Source: Noviherbaspirillum suwonense (GTDB lineage Bacteria; Pseudomonadota; Gammaproteobacteria; Burkholderiales; Burkholderiaceae_D). From it: 64,000 nucleotides of DNA. The notes below the pieces were generated by a model. That model was not told the origin of the DNA. It saw only the letters and a program-made list of their open reading frames with translations, and searched no databases. The stretch covers positions 62,001-126,000 of the forward strand of contig NZ_FXUL01000001.1 in the NCBI RefSeq assembly GCF_900182955.1, in the 5' to 3' direction. Both the position numbers and the translations under genes were made by a program. Shown here one piece after another: positions 18,381-27,200 of the stretch; the first letter of the stretch is position 1; every line of letters starts with the position of its first letter.

Positions 18381-19386
18381 TGCTGAACGTCGCTGCGATG
18401 GCGCTGGCCTCGCCGGCCGACTCGTAGGCGTCGACGATGCGCGCCACCAGCGGGTGGCGCACGACGTCGGTGCTGTTGAAGTGCGTGAAGGCAATGCCGC
18501 GCACGTCCTTGAGCACCGCGGCGGCATCGATCAGGCCGGATTTCTGGTTGCGCTGCAGGTCGATCTGCGTGACGTCGCCGGTCACCACCGACTTGCTGCC
18601 GAAGCCGATGCGGGTCAGGAACATCTTCATCTGTTCCGGCGTGGTGTTCTGCGCCTCGTCGAGGATGATGAATGCATGGTTCAGCGTGCGGCCGCGCATG
18701 TAGGCCAGCGGCGCGATCTCGATCGCCTGCTTCTCGAACATCTTCTGCACGCGGTCGAAGCCCATCAGGTCGTACAGCGCGTCGTACAGCGGGCGCAGGT
18801 AGGGGTCGACCTTCTGCGCCAGGTCGCCCGGCAGGAAACCCAGCCGCTCGCCGGCCTCCACCGCCGGCCGCGTCAGCACGATGCGCTTGACCGCGTCGCG
18901 CTCCAGCGCATCGACCGCGCAGGCCACCGCCAGGTAGGTCTTGCCGGTGCCGGCCGGGCCGATGCCGAAGGTCACGTCATGTTCCAGTATCGACTTCAGG
19001 TACTGGTTCTGGTGCGGCGTGCGGCCGCGCAGGTCGCTGCGGCGGGTCTTCAGCACCGGGGTTTCGACGGCGGGAAGCTCCTCGCTGTCGGGCTCGGGCT
19101 TCTTGGTCAGGATGGCCGGCTTTTCGACCGCCTGCGCCAGGTTGGCGCGCTGCTCGACCAGCGCCAGCTGCACGTCCTCGACCGAGACCGGCTTGTCGGC
19201 GATCGCGTAGAACTTCTGCAGGATGTCGACCGCGCGTTCGGCATTGGCGCCGGAGACGATGAAGCGTTCGCCGCGCCGGAACAGGGTCACGTCGAGCGCC
19301 GCCGAAATCTGGCGCAGGTTTTCATCCATCGGGCCGCACAGGTGGGCGAGGCGGTTGTTATCGACCGGCTGCGGTTCGAAATGCAT
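18364..19386 (-). CDS. PhoH-family ATPase (PhoH-like/YbeZ)
   Basis: A 340-residue predicted nucleotide-binding protein that partners YbeY in rRNA handling. An N-terminal KH-like region ([23 protein letters not shown]) precedes the PhoH ATPase domain. The Walker A loop is [11 protein letters not shown] near residue 139; Walker B is the [15 protein letters not shown] segment near 236. I start at the ATG at 19386 ([10 protein letters not shown]). An in-frame TTG nine codons upstream (19413) is a credible alternative because LKTKTPQQP looks family-like. It follows miaB by about 70 bases. Confidence 0.92.
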   Translation of the reverse strand: MHFEPQPVDNNRLAHLCGPMDENLRQISAALDVTLFRRGERFIVSGANAERAVDILQKFYAIADKPVSVEDVQLALVEQRANLAQAVEKPAILTKKPEPDSEELPAVETPVLKTRRSDLRGRTPHQNQYLKSILEHDVTFGIGPAGTGKTYLAVACAVDALERDAVKRIVLTRPAVEAGERLGFLPGDLAQKVDPYLRPLYDALYDLMGFDRVQKMFEKQAIEIAPLAYMRGRTLNHAFIILDEAQNTTPEQMKMFLTRIGFGSKSVVTGDVTQIDLQRNQKSGLIDAAAVLKDVRGIAFTHFNSTDVVRHPLVARIVDAYESAGEASAIAATFSNAAKK

Positions 19387-19457
19387 CGGTTGCTGCGGTG
19401 TCTTGGTCTTCAAATCGGGGTCTTGTCGGTAATCTTCAGTGGTAGTGGAGAGAGTGT

Positions 19458-20795
19458 TCAGGACGCCACAAGTTCGCCCCGCAGTGAATATGCGTACGAT
19501 TCGGTGATGCGCAAGTCCAGCATCCGGCCTGTCAGCCGCGCGCCGTCGGGGCCGGCGTCGAAATTGACGACCCGGTTGTTCTCGGTGCGTCCCTGCATCT
19601 GCAGCGCGTCCTTCTTCGACGGGCCTTCGACCAGGATGCGCTGCACCGTGCCGACCATCGCGTCGCTGATGCGCCGGGTGTTTTCGGCAATCGCCGCCTG
19701 CAGGCGCACCAGCCGCTTCTGCTTCACCTCGTGCGGGGTGTCGTCCTGCAGGCTGGCCGCCGGCGTGCCGGGGCGCGGGCTGAAGATGAAGGAAAAGCTG
19801 TTGTCGTAGCCGATGTCGGCGATCAGCTTCATCATCGCCTCGAAGTCGGCATCGGTCTCGCCCGGGAAGCCGACGATGAAGTCGGAGGAAATGGCGATGT
19901 CGGGCCGCACTTCGCGCAGACGGCGGATGATGGACTTGTATTCCAGCGCCGTATAGCCGCGCTTCATCGCCGCCAGCACCTTGTCCGCGCCGTGCTGCGC
20001 CGGCAGGTAGAGGTGGCTGACCAGCTTGGGCACGCGCGCATAGGTGTCGATCAGGCGCTGGGTGAATTCCTTCGGATGGCTGGTGACGTAGCGGATGCGC
20101 TCGATGCCGTCGAGTTCGGCAATGTATTCGATCAGCAGCGCGAAGTCGGCGATCTCGCCGTCGGCCATTTCGCCGCGGAAGGCATTGACGTTCTGCCCGA
20201 GCAGCGTGATTTCCTTCACGCCCTGCGCTTCCAGCCCGGCCACTTCGGCCAGCACGTCGTCGAAGCGGCGGGACACTTCCTCGCCGCGGGTGTAGGGCAC
20301 TACGCAGTAGCTGCAATACTTGCTGCAGCCTTCCATGATGGAAACGAAGGCGGTCGGTCCGTCCACCTTGGCCGGCGGCAGGTGGTCGAACTTCTCGATC
20401 TCGGGAAAGCTGATGTCGACCTGCGAGCGTCCGCTGTCGCGCCGCTGCTGCAGCATGGCCGGCAGCCGGTGCAGGGTCTGCGGGCCGAACACCAGGTCGA
20501 CATAGGGCGCGCGCTTGACGATCGCGTCGCCTTCCTGGGAAGCGACGCAGCCGCCGACGCCGATGACGAGGCCGGGGTTGGCGCGCTTCAATTCCTTGAC
20601 GCGGCCGAGGTCGGAAAACACTTTTTCCTGCGCCTTTTCGCGCACCGAGCAGGTGTTGAACAGGATGACGTCGGCATCGTCCGGCGTGTCGGTGCGGACA
20701 TAGCCATCGGCTTCATGGAGCACATCCACCATCTTGTCCGAGTCGTACTCGTTCATCTGGCAGCCGAAGGTCTTGATGAAAACTTTTTTTTGCAT
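19458..20795 (-). CDS. miaB: tRNA-2-methylthio-N6-dimethylallyladenosine synthase
   Basis: Radical-SAM methylthiotransferase that adds the 2-methylthio group to i6A37 of tRNA. Its substrate nucleoside is made by MiaA, encoded at 43.3 kb here. The 445-residue product has the N-terminal UPF0004 domain with cluster cysteines ([28 protein letters not shown]). The radical-SAM motif [15 protein letters not shown] is near residue 155, and a C-terminal TRAM domain follows. Length is standard. It is 6 bases downstream of a small secreted-protein gene. Confidence 0.96.
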   Translation of the reverse strand: MQKKVFIKTFGCQMNEYDSDKMVDVLHEADGYVRTDTPDDADVILFNTCSVREKAQEKVFSDLGRVKELKRANPGLVIGVGGCVASQEGDAIVKRAPYVDLVFGPQTLHRLPAMLQQRRDSGRSQVDISFPEIEKFDHLPPAKVDGPTAFVSIMEGCSKYCSYCVVPYTRGEEVSRRFDDVLAEVAGLEAQGVKEITLLGQNVNAFRGEMADGEIADFALLIEYIAELDGIERIRYVTSHPKEFTQRLIDTYARVPKLVSHLYLPAQHGADKVLAAMKRGYTALEYKSIIRRLREVRPDIAISSDFIVGFPGETDADFEAMMKLIADIGYDNSFSFIFSPRPGTPAASLQDDTPHEVKQKRLVRLQAAIAENTRRISDAMVGTVQRILVEGPSKKDALQMQGRTENNRVVNFDAGPDGARLTGRMLDLRITESYAYSLRGELVAS

Positions 20796-20801
20796 GGAAT
20801 C

Positions 20802-21140
20802 TTATTGCTGCTTGGGCAGGGGCACGCTGGCTTCGGCCGGACTCAGTATCCAGACCCGGTTGACGTTGCCTTCATTGTCTTCGGTGTAATTCACGACAAA
20901 CTGGCGGCCTCTCAGCGTCACCGGCATGTCGATCATGTTGTTTTCGTTCTTGATCCATGCGCCGGCGGACAATCTTCGTTCGGCGCCATTGATCTTTACC
21001 GTGGGGAAGTCGACATTCGACATGTCGCCGCGCTTGGTCTGCGGCGGGAACAGCCGGTCCAGCGCATGGGCCGGCGCGGAGAGCGCCAGGCCCAGGGCGA
21101 TGCAGGAAAGAATGCGGGGAAGGACGCGATGCGACCGCAT
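20802..21140 (-). CDS. Small secreted hypothetical protein
   Basis: A 112-residue protein I cannot assign. It has a clear Sec signal peptide (basic MRSHRVLPR, hydrophobic ILSCIALGLALS, cleavage likely after APAHA at about residue 26). The mature part is about 85 residues, predicted beta-rich, with two charged segments (TVKINGAERRLSAGAWI and GRQFVVNYTEDNEGNVNRVWIL). There is no cysteine in the mature part. It sits just upstream of miaB on the same strand, so it may share its promoter, but a functional tie to tRNA modification is not evident. Confidence 0.75.
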   Translation of the reverse strand: MRSHRVLPRILSCIALGLALSAPAHALDRLFPPQTKRGDMSNVDFPTVKINGAERRLSAGAWIKNENNMIDMPVTLRGRQFVVNYTEDNEGNVNRVWILSPAEASVPLPKQQ

Positions 21141-21267
21141 GGGCCAGCTCCGAAAACGTGAAAAATCAGGAGTTTATCGCAATCGGGGCCGCCACGCCCG
21201 ATTCCCTGGGCATGCCGTTCGAGCCCCAGGTCCTCGCCGGCCCGGCGCCGGATCCCCGCCGGCGCCG

Positions 21268-23871
21268 TCAGGCCGCGTAAATATGCACATCGAGAAAGGT
21301 ATTGTCAGGGTAGAGCAGGGCGCTGTCCTGCACGAAGATCCCGCCGGCCGGGATGGCGGCGAGGGCGGGGTCGAGCGGCGAACTGAAATTTTCCACCGGA
21401 TGCGTCGGGCTGCTGGCCGGCTGGTGATAGAAATACGCTGCCGAGTCGCCCGAGCCGCCGTCGAACGTATAGGGAAAGTCCTCCAGGTAGTAGCCGCTGA
21501 GTGATGTGCCGTCCGAGAACGAGATCACGTCCGGCAGGCTGCTGCGCAGGAACTGCCAGTCTTCCGCGATCCACACCTTGCCCATTTCGAGCAGCGGCGG
21601 TTCCAGTTCCGAGGCCGAGGCCGGGAGGTTGCCGTACAGCGCGACCGGATTGAGCGTCGGATTGGAAAACGCCACTTTCAGGAACTCGTCGGTCTCGGAG
21701 CGCCCGCCCGACAGCGTATCGAGGATGCTGGTGGTCGAGATGGTGAAGTCGCCCCGGAGCCCGTTGTCGTCCGTGTAGCTGGCGGTGATTTCCCTTTCCG
21801 TCGTCAGTCCGGCGCGCGGATGGATCTCGGTGACGGCCTCGATCGTTTTGACCAGCGGCGTATCCAGCGCGGTGGGCGCGGCCACGCCGCGGTTGGGGAT
21901 CCAGGAGCCGAAGTAGATGAGGTCGCCGACATTGGCCACGTGGTTGCCGTCCACGTCCAGAAACGCGACGGAGGGCGCTGCGCCGCGCATGCCGGCCTCG
22001 GCGAGGATCTCGTAACTTATGCCGCCGACGGGCAACGTCGGCCTCTCGCCGGTCCCTTCGATCGTGATGTCGACGTCCTGCGACACGGTCGATCCATGAT
22101 GGTCGTCGATGGTGACCCGGAATTTCTCGGTGACGGTCTGGCCTGCCGCCAGCGACTGCGCCGCGCTGTTGTCCAGGTCGTAGCGCCATCCGGCGGACCC
22201 GGCGGCGCCGTCGCTGCCGGTGTCGGTAAACGGCCCGGCCGAGAACGTGCCGAGCGGCGGCGCGTTGCCCGCCGGCGCGTAGCTCAGGGTCGCCGTATGC
22301 GTATCGCCGCGGTCCGCGTCGGTGAAGGTCACCAGGCCGGTCGCGCTCAGCGAGTCGGTGGTGGCGGGCGTGGTGTCGGCGTCTTCCGTCACTTTTCCGG
22401 CCTGCGCCGCGCTGGTCAGCACCACTGCGCTGTTTTCATTCGCGCCCAGGATACTGATCGTCACCTGTGTTGCGGTGCCGTCGGCGCTGGCGACCGCGAA
22501 CGTGTCGGTATAGGTCGTTCCGCCGATGAATTCGTCATGCGCGGAACTGGCGGCGTAGGTCCAGGCGCCGTTCGCGCCGATGCCGAACGTGCCGTACTGG
22601 CCTGCCGTCGCGGCCTGCTGCACGAAGGTGGCGGGATCGTCGACGTCGCTGATGGCAAGCGTGCCCGAGGTGCTGATGGCGGCGGCGGTGTCGCCTTCGA
22701 CCAGATTGGCCACGCCTGTGCCCAGCGTGGCGGCGTCATTGGCGCCCTTGATCAGGATGGTGACCGTTTGCGCGGTGCCGTCGACCGTCCTTGCCTGGAA
22801 TGTGTCCTGCAGGGTCCCACCCGCGTTGAGCGCCTGCACCGTGCCGTCGGTGTCGCTGAGCGTGTAGGTCCATGCGCCGCCGGCCGTCATCGCGTAGCTG
22901 CCATGGCCGCCGGCGCTGGCCTGGCCGGCAGCCACTGGCAGGAAGCTGTTCGCCGGGTTGTCGATGTCGGTGTCGGTCAGGTTCCCGGTGGCCGTGGGCA
23001 TGCCGGGAAGCGCGTTCGCGACGCCGCCCGCTTCCGTCACCGTGCCGGTGCTTGTGCCGGAGATCACGGCGGCATCGTTGACGGGAGTGACATTCACGTT
23101 CACGACAGCGCTGCGGACATCGCCATCGGCGTCGGTCACCGTGTAGCGGAAGGTGTCCGGCCCGGCGTAATTCGCGGCGGGCGTGTAGACGAAGCTTGCA
23201 CTCTGCCCGCTTGCAGGGTGCGTCAGGTCCAGCGCGGCGCGGGTCACGGCGCCGTGCGCTCCCTGCGTGAAAGCGACGCTCGCGGCCAGGTCGGGAATGC
23301 TGTCGTTCGCCAGCACATCGATGCTGGCGCTGCGCGTGTCTTCCGCGGTCGTGAGCGTATCGGCCGCCAGCACCGGCCGCTGGTCCACGGGGTCGAGAGC
23401 CATGCCATCCACGCGCACGTTGAAAGTTTCGATTCCGGCGGCGGTCAGGCCGAATGCCTTGAACGCAAACGGTGGCGCCTCCCTGCCTGCCTGCGCAAGG
23501 AATGACAGGTAATGCGCAATATCGGCCTGGACGCCACGATCGATCCATTGCGCGTAGCTGAATTGGATCACCAGCTGATCGGCGCCGCCGTTGCCGGCAT
23601 AGTTGTCCCTCACGCCGATGTTCTGGCTCATGTTGTAAATCAATGTGTCATTTCCGGCGCCGCCCAGGACGATATCGGCGCCCCCCAGCCCATCGATGAC
23701 ATCGTCGCCGCTATTGCCGAAAATGATGTCGTTCTTCGAGGTGCCGACGAGGTTGCGGTTGCCCAGGTCGCCGTCGTTGATGACGTTCGCGCCCGTTCTT
23801 GCCTGTGCGCTGATGTCGAATGTCGATGTCGATGTCGATGTCGATGTCGTTGTGGTCGTTGTGGTGGCCAT
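21268..23871 (-). CDS. VCBS-repeat / RTX-type exported adhesin-like protein
   Basis: An 867-residue protein with no Sec signal, likely exported by a type I system. Order: a Thr/Ser low-complexity head (residues 2-17); three or so RTX calcium-binding nonapeptides near residues 45-75 ([25 protein letters not shown]); and a cadherin-like segment (AEDTRSASIDVLANDS). At least three VCBS-type repeats follow (each with a GTYAMT/GAWTY-like strand and a TVTILIKGAND-like end). An unassigned C-terminal 230 residues ends DNTFLDVHIYAA. I start at the ATG at 23871 (CAGGA upstream); an in-frame TTG 6 codons earlier is weaker. RTX repeats lie at the N-terminus, which is unusual. No export genes are adjacent. 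Confidence 0.82.
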   Translation of the reverse strand: MATTTTTTTSTSTSTSTFDISAQARTGANVINDGDLGNRNLVGTSKNDIIFGNSGDDVIDGLGGADIVLGGAGNDTLIYNMSQNIGVRDNYAGNGGADQLVIQFSYAQWIDRGVQADIAHYLSFLAQAGREAPPFAFKAFGLTAAGIETFNVRVDGMALDPVDQRPVLAADTLTTAEDTRSASIDVLANDSIPDLAASVAFTQGAHGAVTRAALDLTHPASGQSASFVYTPAANYAGPDTFRYTVTDADGDVRSAVVNVNVTPVNDAAVISGTSTGTVTEAGGVANALPGMPTATGNLTDTDIDNPANSFLPVAAGQASAGGHGSYAMTAGGAWTYTLSDTDGTVQALNAGGTLQDTFQARTVDGTAQTVTILIKGANDAATLGTGVANLVEGDTAAAISTSGTLAISDVDDPATFVQQAATAGQYGTFGIGANGAWTYAASSAHDEFIGGTTYTDTFAVASADGTATQVTISILGANENSAVVLTSAAQAGKVTEDADTTPATTDSLSATGLVTFTDADRGDTHTATLSYAPAGNAPPLGTFSAGPFTDTGSDGAAGSAGWRYDLDNSAAQSLAAGQTVTEKFRVTIDDHHGSTVSQDVDITIEGTGERPTLPVGGISYEILAEAGMRGAAPSVAFLDVDGNHVANVGDLIYFGSWIPNRGVAAPTALDTPLVKTIEAVTEIHPRAGLTTEREITASYTDDNGLRGDFTISTTSILDTLSGGRSETDEFLKVAFSNPTLNPVALYGNLPASASELEPPLLEMGKVWIAEDWQFLRSSLPDVISFSDGTSLSGYYLEDFPYTFDGGSGDSAAYFYHQPASSPTHPVENFSSPLDPALAAIPAGGIFVQDSALLYPDNTFLDVHIYAA
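23820..23860 (-). repeat. Hexanucleotide microsatellite within the VCBS/RTX gene
   Basis: Around 23820-23850 the coding strand carries about five tandem ATCGAC/ACATCG-type hexamers, continuing into ACAACG-like triplets. They encode the Thr-Ser head of the protein. Copy-number change would alter the head length in two-residue steps without shifting the frame. Confidence 0.8.
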
Positions 23872-24039
23872 GGTGGAATCCTGATTCAATTAGGGCGTGC
23901 AGGAGCACCTTGATGAAGGCGCATTCTGGTCACCCGGTTCGGCACTTTGTTTTGCAGCCGGAAAGTCGGGCATCGGCTGCGCCCGGGTCGAGGCGCCAGG
24001 TAGGGAATGCGAGGCGCCGGATCATTCGCCGGACGACTC

Positions 24040-24068
24040 AATATAGAAAACATGTACCATCAGTACAA
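24040..24068 (-). promoter_or_regulatory. Candidate sigma-70 promoter for the VCBS/RTX gene, with internal palindrome
   Basis: On the - strand, TTGTAC (24068-24063) and TATATT (24045-24040) are separated by exactly 17 bases, inside an AT-rich patch that stands out in this GC-rich genome. The region also holds the inverted repeat TGTAC-CATCA-GTACA (24053-24067), a possible operator overlapping the -35. The leader to the ATG at 23871 would be about 160 bases. The rest of the 413-base gap between this gene and the alpha-2-macroglobulin gene shows no supportable gene. Confidence 0.5.
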
Positions 24069-24284
24069 GGTAAAAGTTAACCAAAAAGGTAAATATTGGG
24101 CCGCGTGCGGCGCGGTACGCGCCCACCCCGTCTTCCGGTTTCGCGGATTGGCACGCGCCGCCGCAATAGCACCATTGCAATCCGGCGCCGCTATCGTTCA
24201 CGATGAACCCATGGCCATCCGGCGTGACAGGATATCGGCGAATCGGCGTTCGACTGCCGCTCTACTTCGAAAGGAAAAAGCTTG

Positions 24285-27200
24285 ATGAAACTGGTCAGCC
24301 GACTATGCGCCCTGGCGCTGCTGGTCTTGCCCCTGCTGGCCCAGGCCGGCGCGATCAGCCGGTTCTCGCCGCAGGGCGAGGTCGTCAATGTGCGCCAGGT
24401 CCGGGCTACCTTTTCCGAGCCGGCGGTGCGTTTCGGCGACCCGCGCGCGCCGGCGCCGTTCGACATCGCCTGCAGCGAGGCCGGCAGCGGCCGCTGGGCC
24501 GACGAGCGCAACTGGGTGTTCGACTTCAACCGCGACGTGCCGCCCGGCGTGCGCTGCAGCTTCACGGTCAAGCCCGACTTCCGGCTGCTGTCCGGCGCCG
24601 CGGTGAACGGTGCGAAGACCTATCGTTTCCAGACCGGCGGGCCGGCGGTGGTGCGCATCCATCCGTCCATTTCCCAGCTGCTCGACGAGGAACAGGTGTT
24701 CCTGCTGCTGCAGAACGGCCCGGTCGACAACGCCAGCCTGCTGGCGAATGTCTGGTGCGAGGCCGCCGGCGTGCAGGAGCGCATCCCGGTGAAGCTGGTC
24801 GCCGGCGCGGTGCGGGACGCGCTGGTCAAGCGCTTCGAGCCCAACGCGCCGCCGGAACGGCTGACTGCGCTGCAATGCGCGCAGCGCCTGCCCAACGAGG
24901 CGGCGGTGCAGCTGGTCTGGGGCAAGGGCGTCAGCACGCCCGGCGCCAATGGCGTGGCGCGCAGCGATGCGCAGACTTTCAAGTACGCGGTGCGCCGCGC
25001 CTTCTCCGCCAGCTTCAGCTGCGCCCGCGAGAATGCGCAGGCCGCCTGCGGGCCGCTGTCGCCGCTGCGCCTGTCGCTGAGCGCGCCGGTGGCGCGCGCG
25101 CTGGCGCAGAAGGTCACGCTGTCCGCCGGCAGCCGCACCATCGCCCCGGTGCTGGAAGGCGAGGCCGGCGACGAATTCGTCCAGGCGCTGTCGTTCAAGG
25201 CGCCGCTGCCCGAGAACAGCCCGCTGGTGCTCGCGCTGCCGCCGGACTTCCGCGACGACGCCGGCCGCCCGCTGGCCAATGCCAGCCTGTTTCCGATGCG
25301 GGTGCAGACCGCGGTCTACCCGCCGCTGGCCAAGTTCGCCGCAGCGCCGTTCGGCATCATCGAACTCGACGATGCGCCGGCCATGCCGGTCACCGTGCGC
25401 AATATCGAAGCCGACGCGCAGGTGCTGATGACGAACGGCCAGGCCGCGCCGACGGTGGGCAGCCTGCGGGTCGAGGGCGACGCCGCCATCATGGCCTGGA
25501 TCGCGCGGCTGAGCCGCTATCACGAGTCGTCCATCGACATCGGCGGCAAGCCGGTCGAGACCCGCAGCCTGAGCCTGCTGGCCGCCGAACCTGGCGCGCG
25601 CCAGGTCGCGCTGCCCGCGCCGGACGGCGGCGCGAAGGAAGCACGGCCGTTCGAGGTGATCGGCGTCCCGTTGCCGGCGCCCGGCTTTTACGTGATGGAG
25701 CTGGCGTCGCAGCGGCTGGGCGCGGCCTTGCTGGGCAAGCCCGCGCCGATGTATGTGCGCACGTCGGCGCTGGTCACCAACCTGGCGGTGCACCTGAAGG
25801 TAGGCCGCGAGAACGGCGCGGTCTGGGTGACCACGCTGGACGGCGCCAGGCCGGTCGCCAACGCCGACGTGCGCATTGCCGACTGCTTCGGCAAGCCGCT
25901 GTGGCGCGGCGTGACCGGGGCCAACGGCGTGGCGATGGTGCCGCAGCAGCTTGACGTCGACTGCGGCAGCCAGCATTACGGGAAGCGCCTGGTGCAGGGC
26001 CTGTTCGTCAGCGCCCGGGCCACCGGGCGCGACGGCCGCGCCGACATGGCCTTCGCGCTGTCGAGCTGGAACAGCGGCATCGAACCGTTCCGCTTCAACC
26101 TGCCGACCGACGGCGCGCTGCCGGCCACGGTGCGCGCCCATACCGTGTTCGACCGCACGCTGCTGCGGGCCGGGCAGACAGTGTCGATGAAGCACCTGAT
26201 CCGGGCCGAGACCGGCGCCGGTCTGGCGCTGCTGCCCGCGAACCGCCTGCCGAACCGGATGCGCATACAGCACCAGGGGAGCGGCCAGGAATACCGTTTT
26301 CCATTGAAATGGCGCGGCGGCGCCGCCAGCGACAGCATGTTCGCGATTCCGGCACAGGCCAGGCTGGGCCGCTATGACGTGATCCTGGACACCGGCCCGG
26401 CCGATGCCGGCGCCCTGGCGCCGCCGGATCCGGAAGCGCAGGAAGCGCGGGACCAGGAGGAGCCGTCCGCCAGCGCCTGGCGCAGCGGCAGCTTCCGGGT
26501 CGAGGAATTCCGGCTGCCGCTGCTGCAGGGACGCATCGCGCCGCCCAAGGCAGCCCAGGTCGCGCCGTCCGAGCTGCCGTTGACGCTGCAACTGAATTAC
26601 CTGAACGGCGGCGGCGCGTCCGGCCTGCCGGTCACCCTGAGCGCGCTGCTGCGCGAACGCGCGCTGCGCTTTCCCGGCTACGACGATTTCAGCTTTGCCG
26701 GCAGCGCCGATGGCGTCAGCGACGACCGCAGGATCGTCGCCGACAAGCTGCCGGTGAAGCTCGACCGCAATGGCGTCGGCAATACCGTCGTGCGCGCGCT
26801 GCCGGCGCTGGCAAATGCTTCGGAACTGCTGAGCGAAATGCATTTCGCCGACCCGAATGGCGAGATCCAGACCGTGTCGCAGAGCACGCCGCTCTGGCCG
26901 GCGGCGCTGGTCGCCGGCATCCGGGCCGACTCCTGGGCTGCGCTGAAAAAGAACGCGACGCTGACCGCGGTCGCGCTCGACCTCGACGGCAAGCCGCGCG
27001 CCGGCGTGCCGCTGGAAATCACCGGCGCGCTGAAGCAGCGCAACGCGCACCGCAAGCGCATGGTCGGCGGGTTCTATGCGTACGAGGAGAACACCAGCAG
27101 CCGCGACCTGGGCCGCCTGTGCAGCGGCAAGTCGGATGCGCGCGGGATGCTGCAATGCGAGGCCGGGTTCGGCGACACCGGCGAAGTCGTGCTTACCGCG

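Noticed and set aside
18364-20316. A 650-codon frame that would fuse phoH to upstream sequence
   Set aside because: The upstream half is out-of-frame miaB sequence; PhoH homology begins at about 19386-19413.
24007-24285. Possible small gene between the VCBS/RTX and alpha-2-macroglobulin genes
   Set aside because: The frames have no ribosome-binding site or family resemblance, and the AT-rich part is better explained as promoter DNA.
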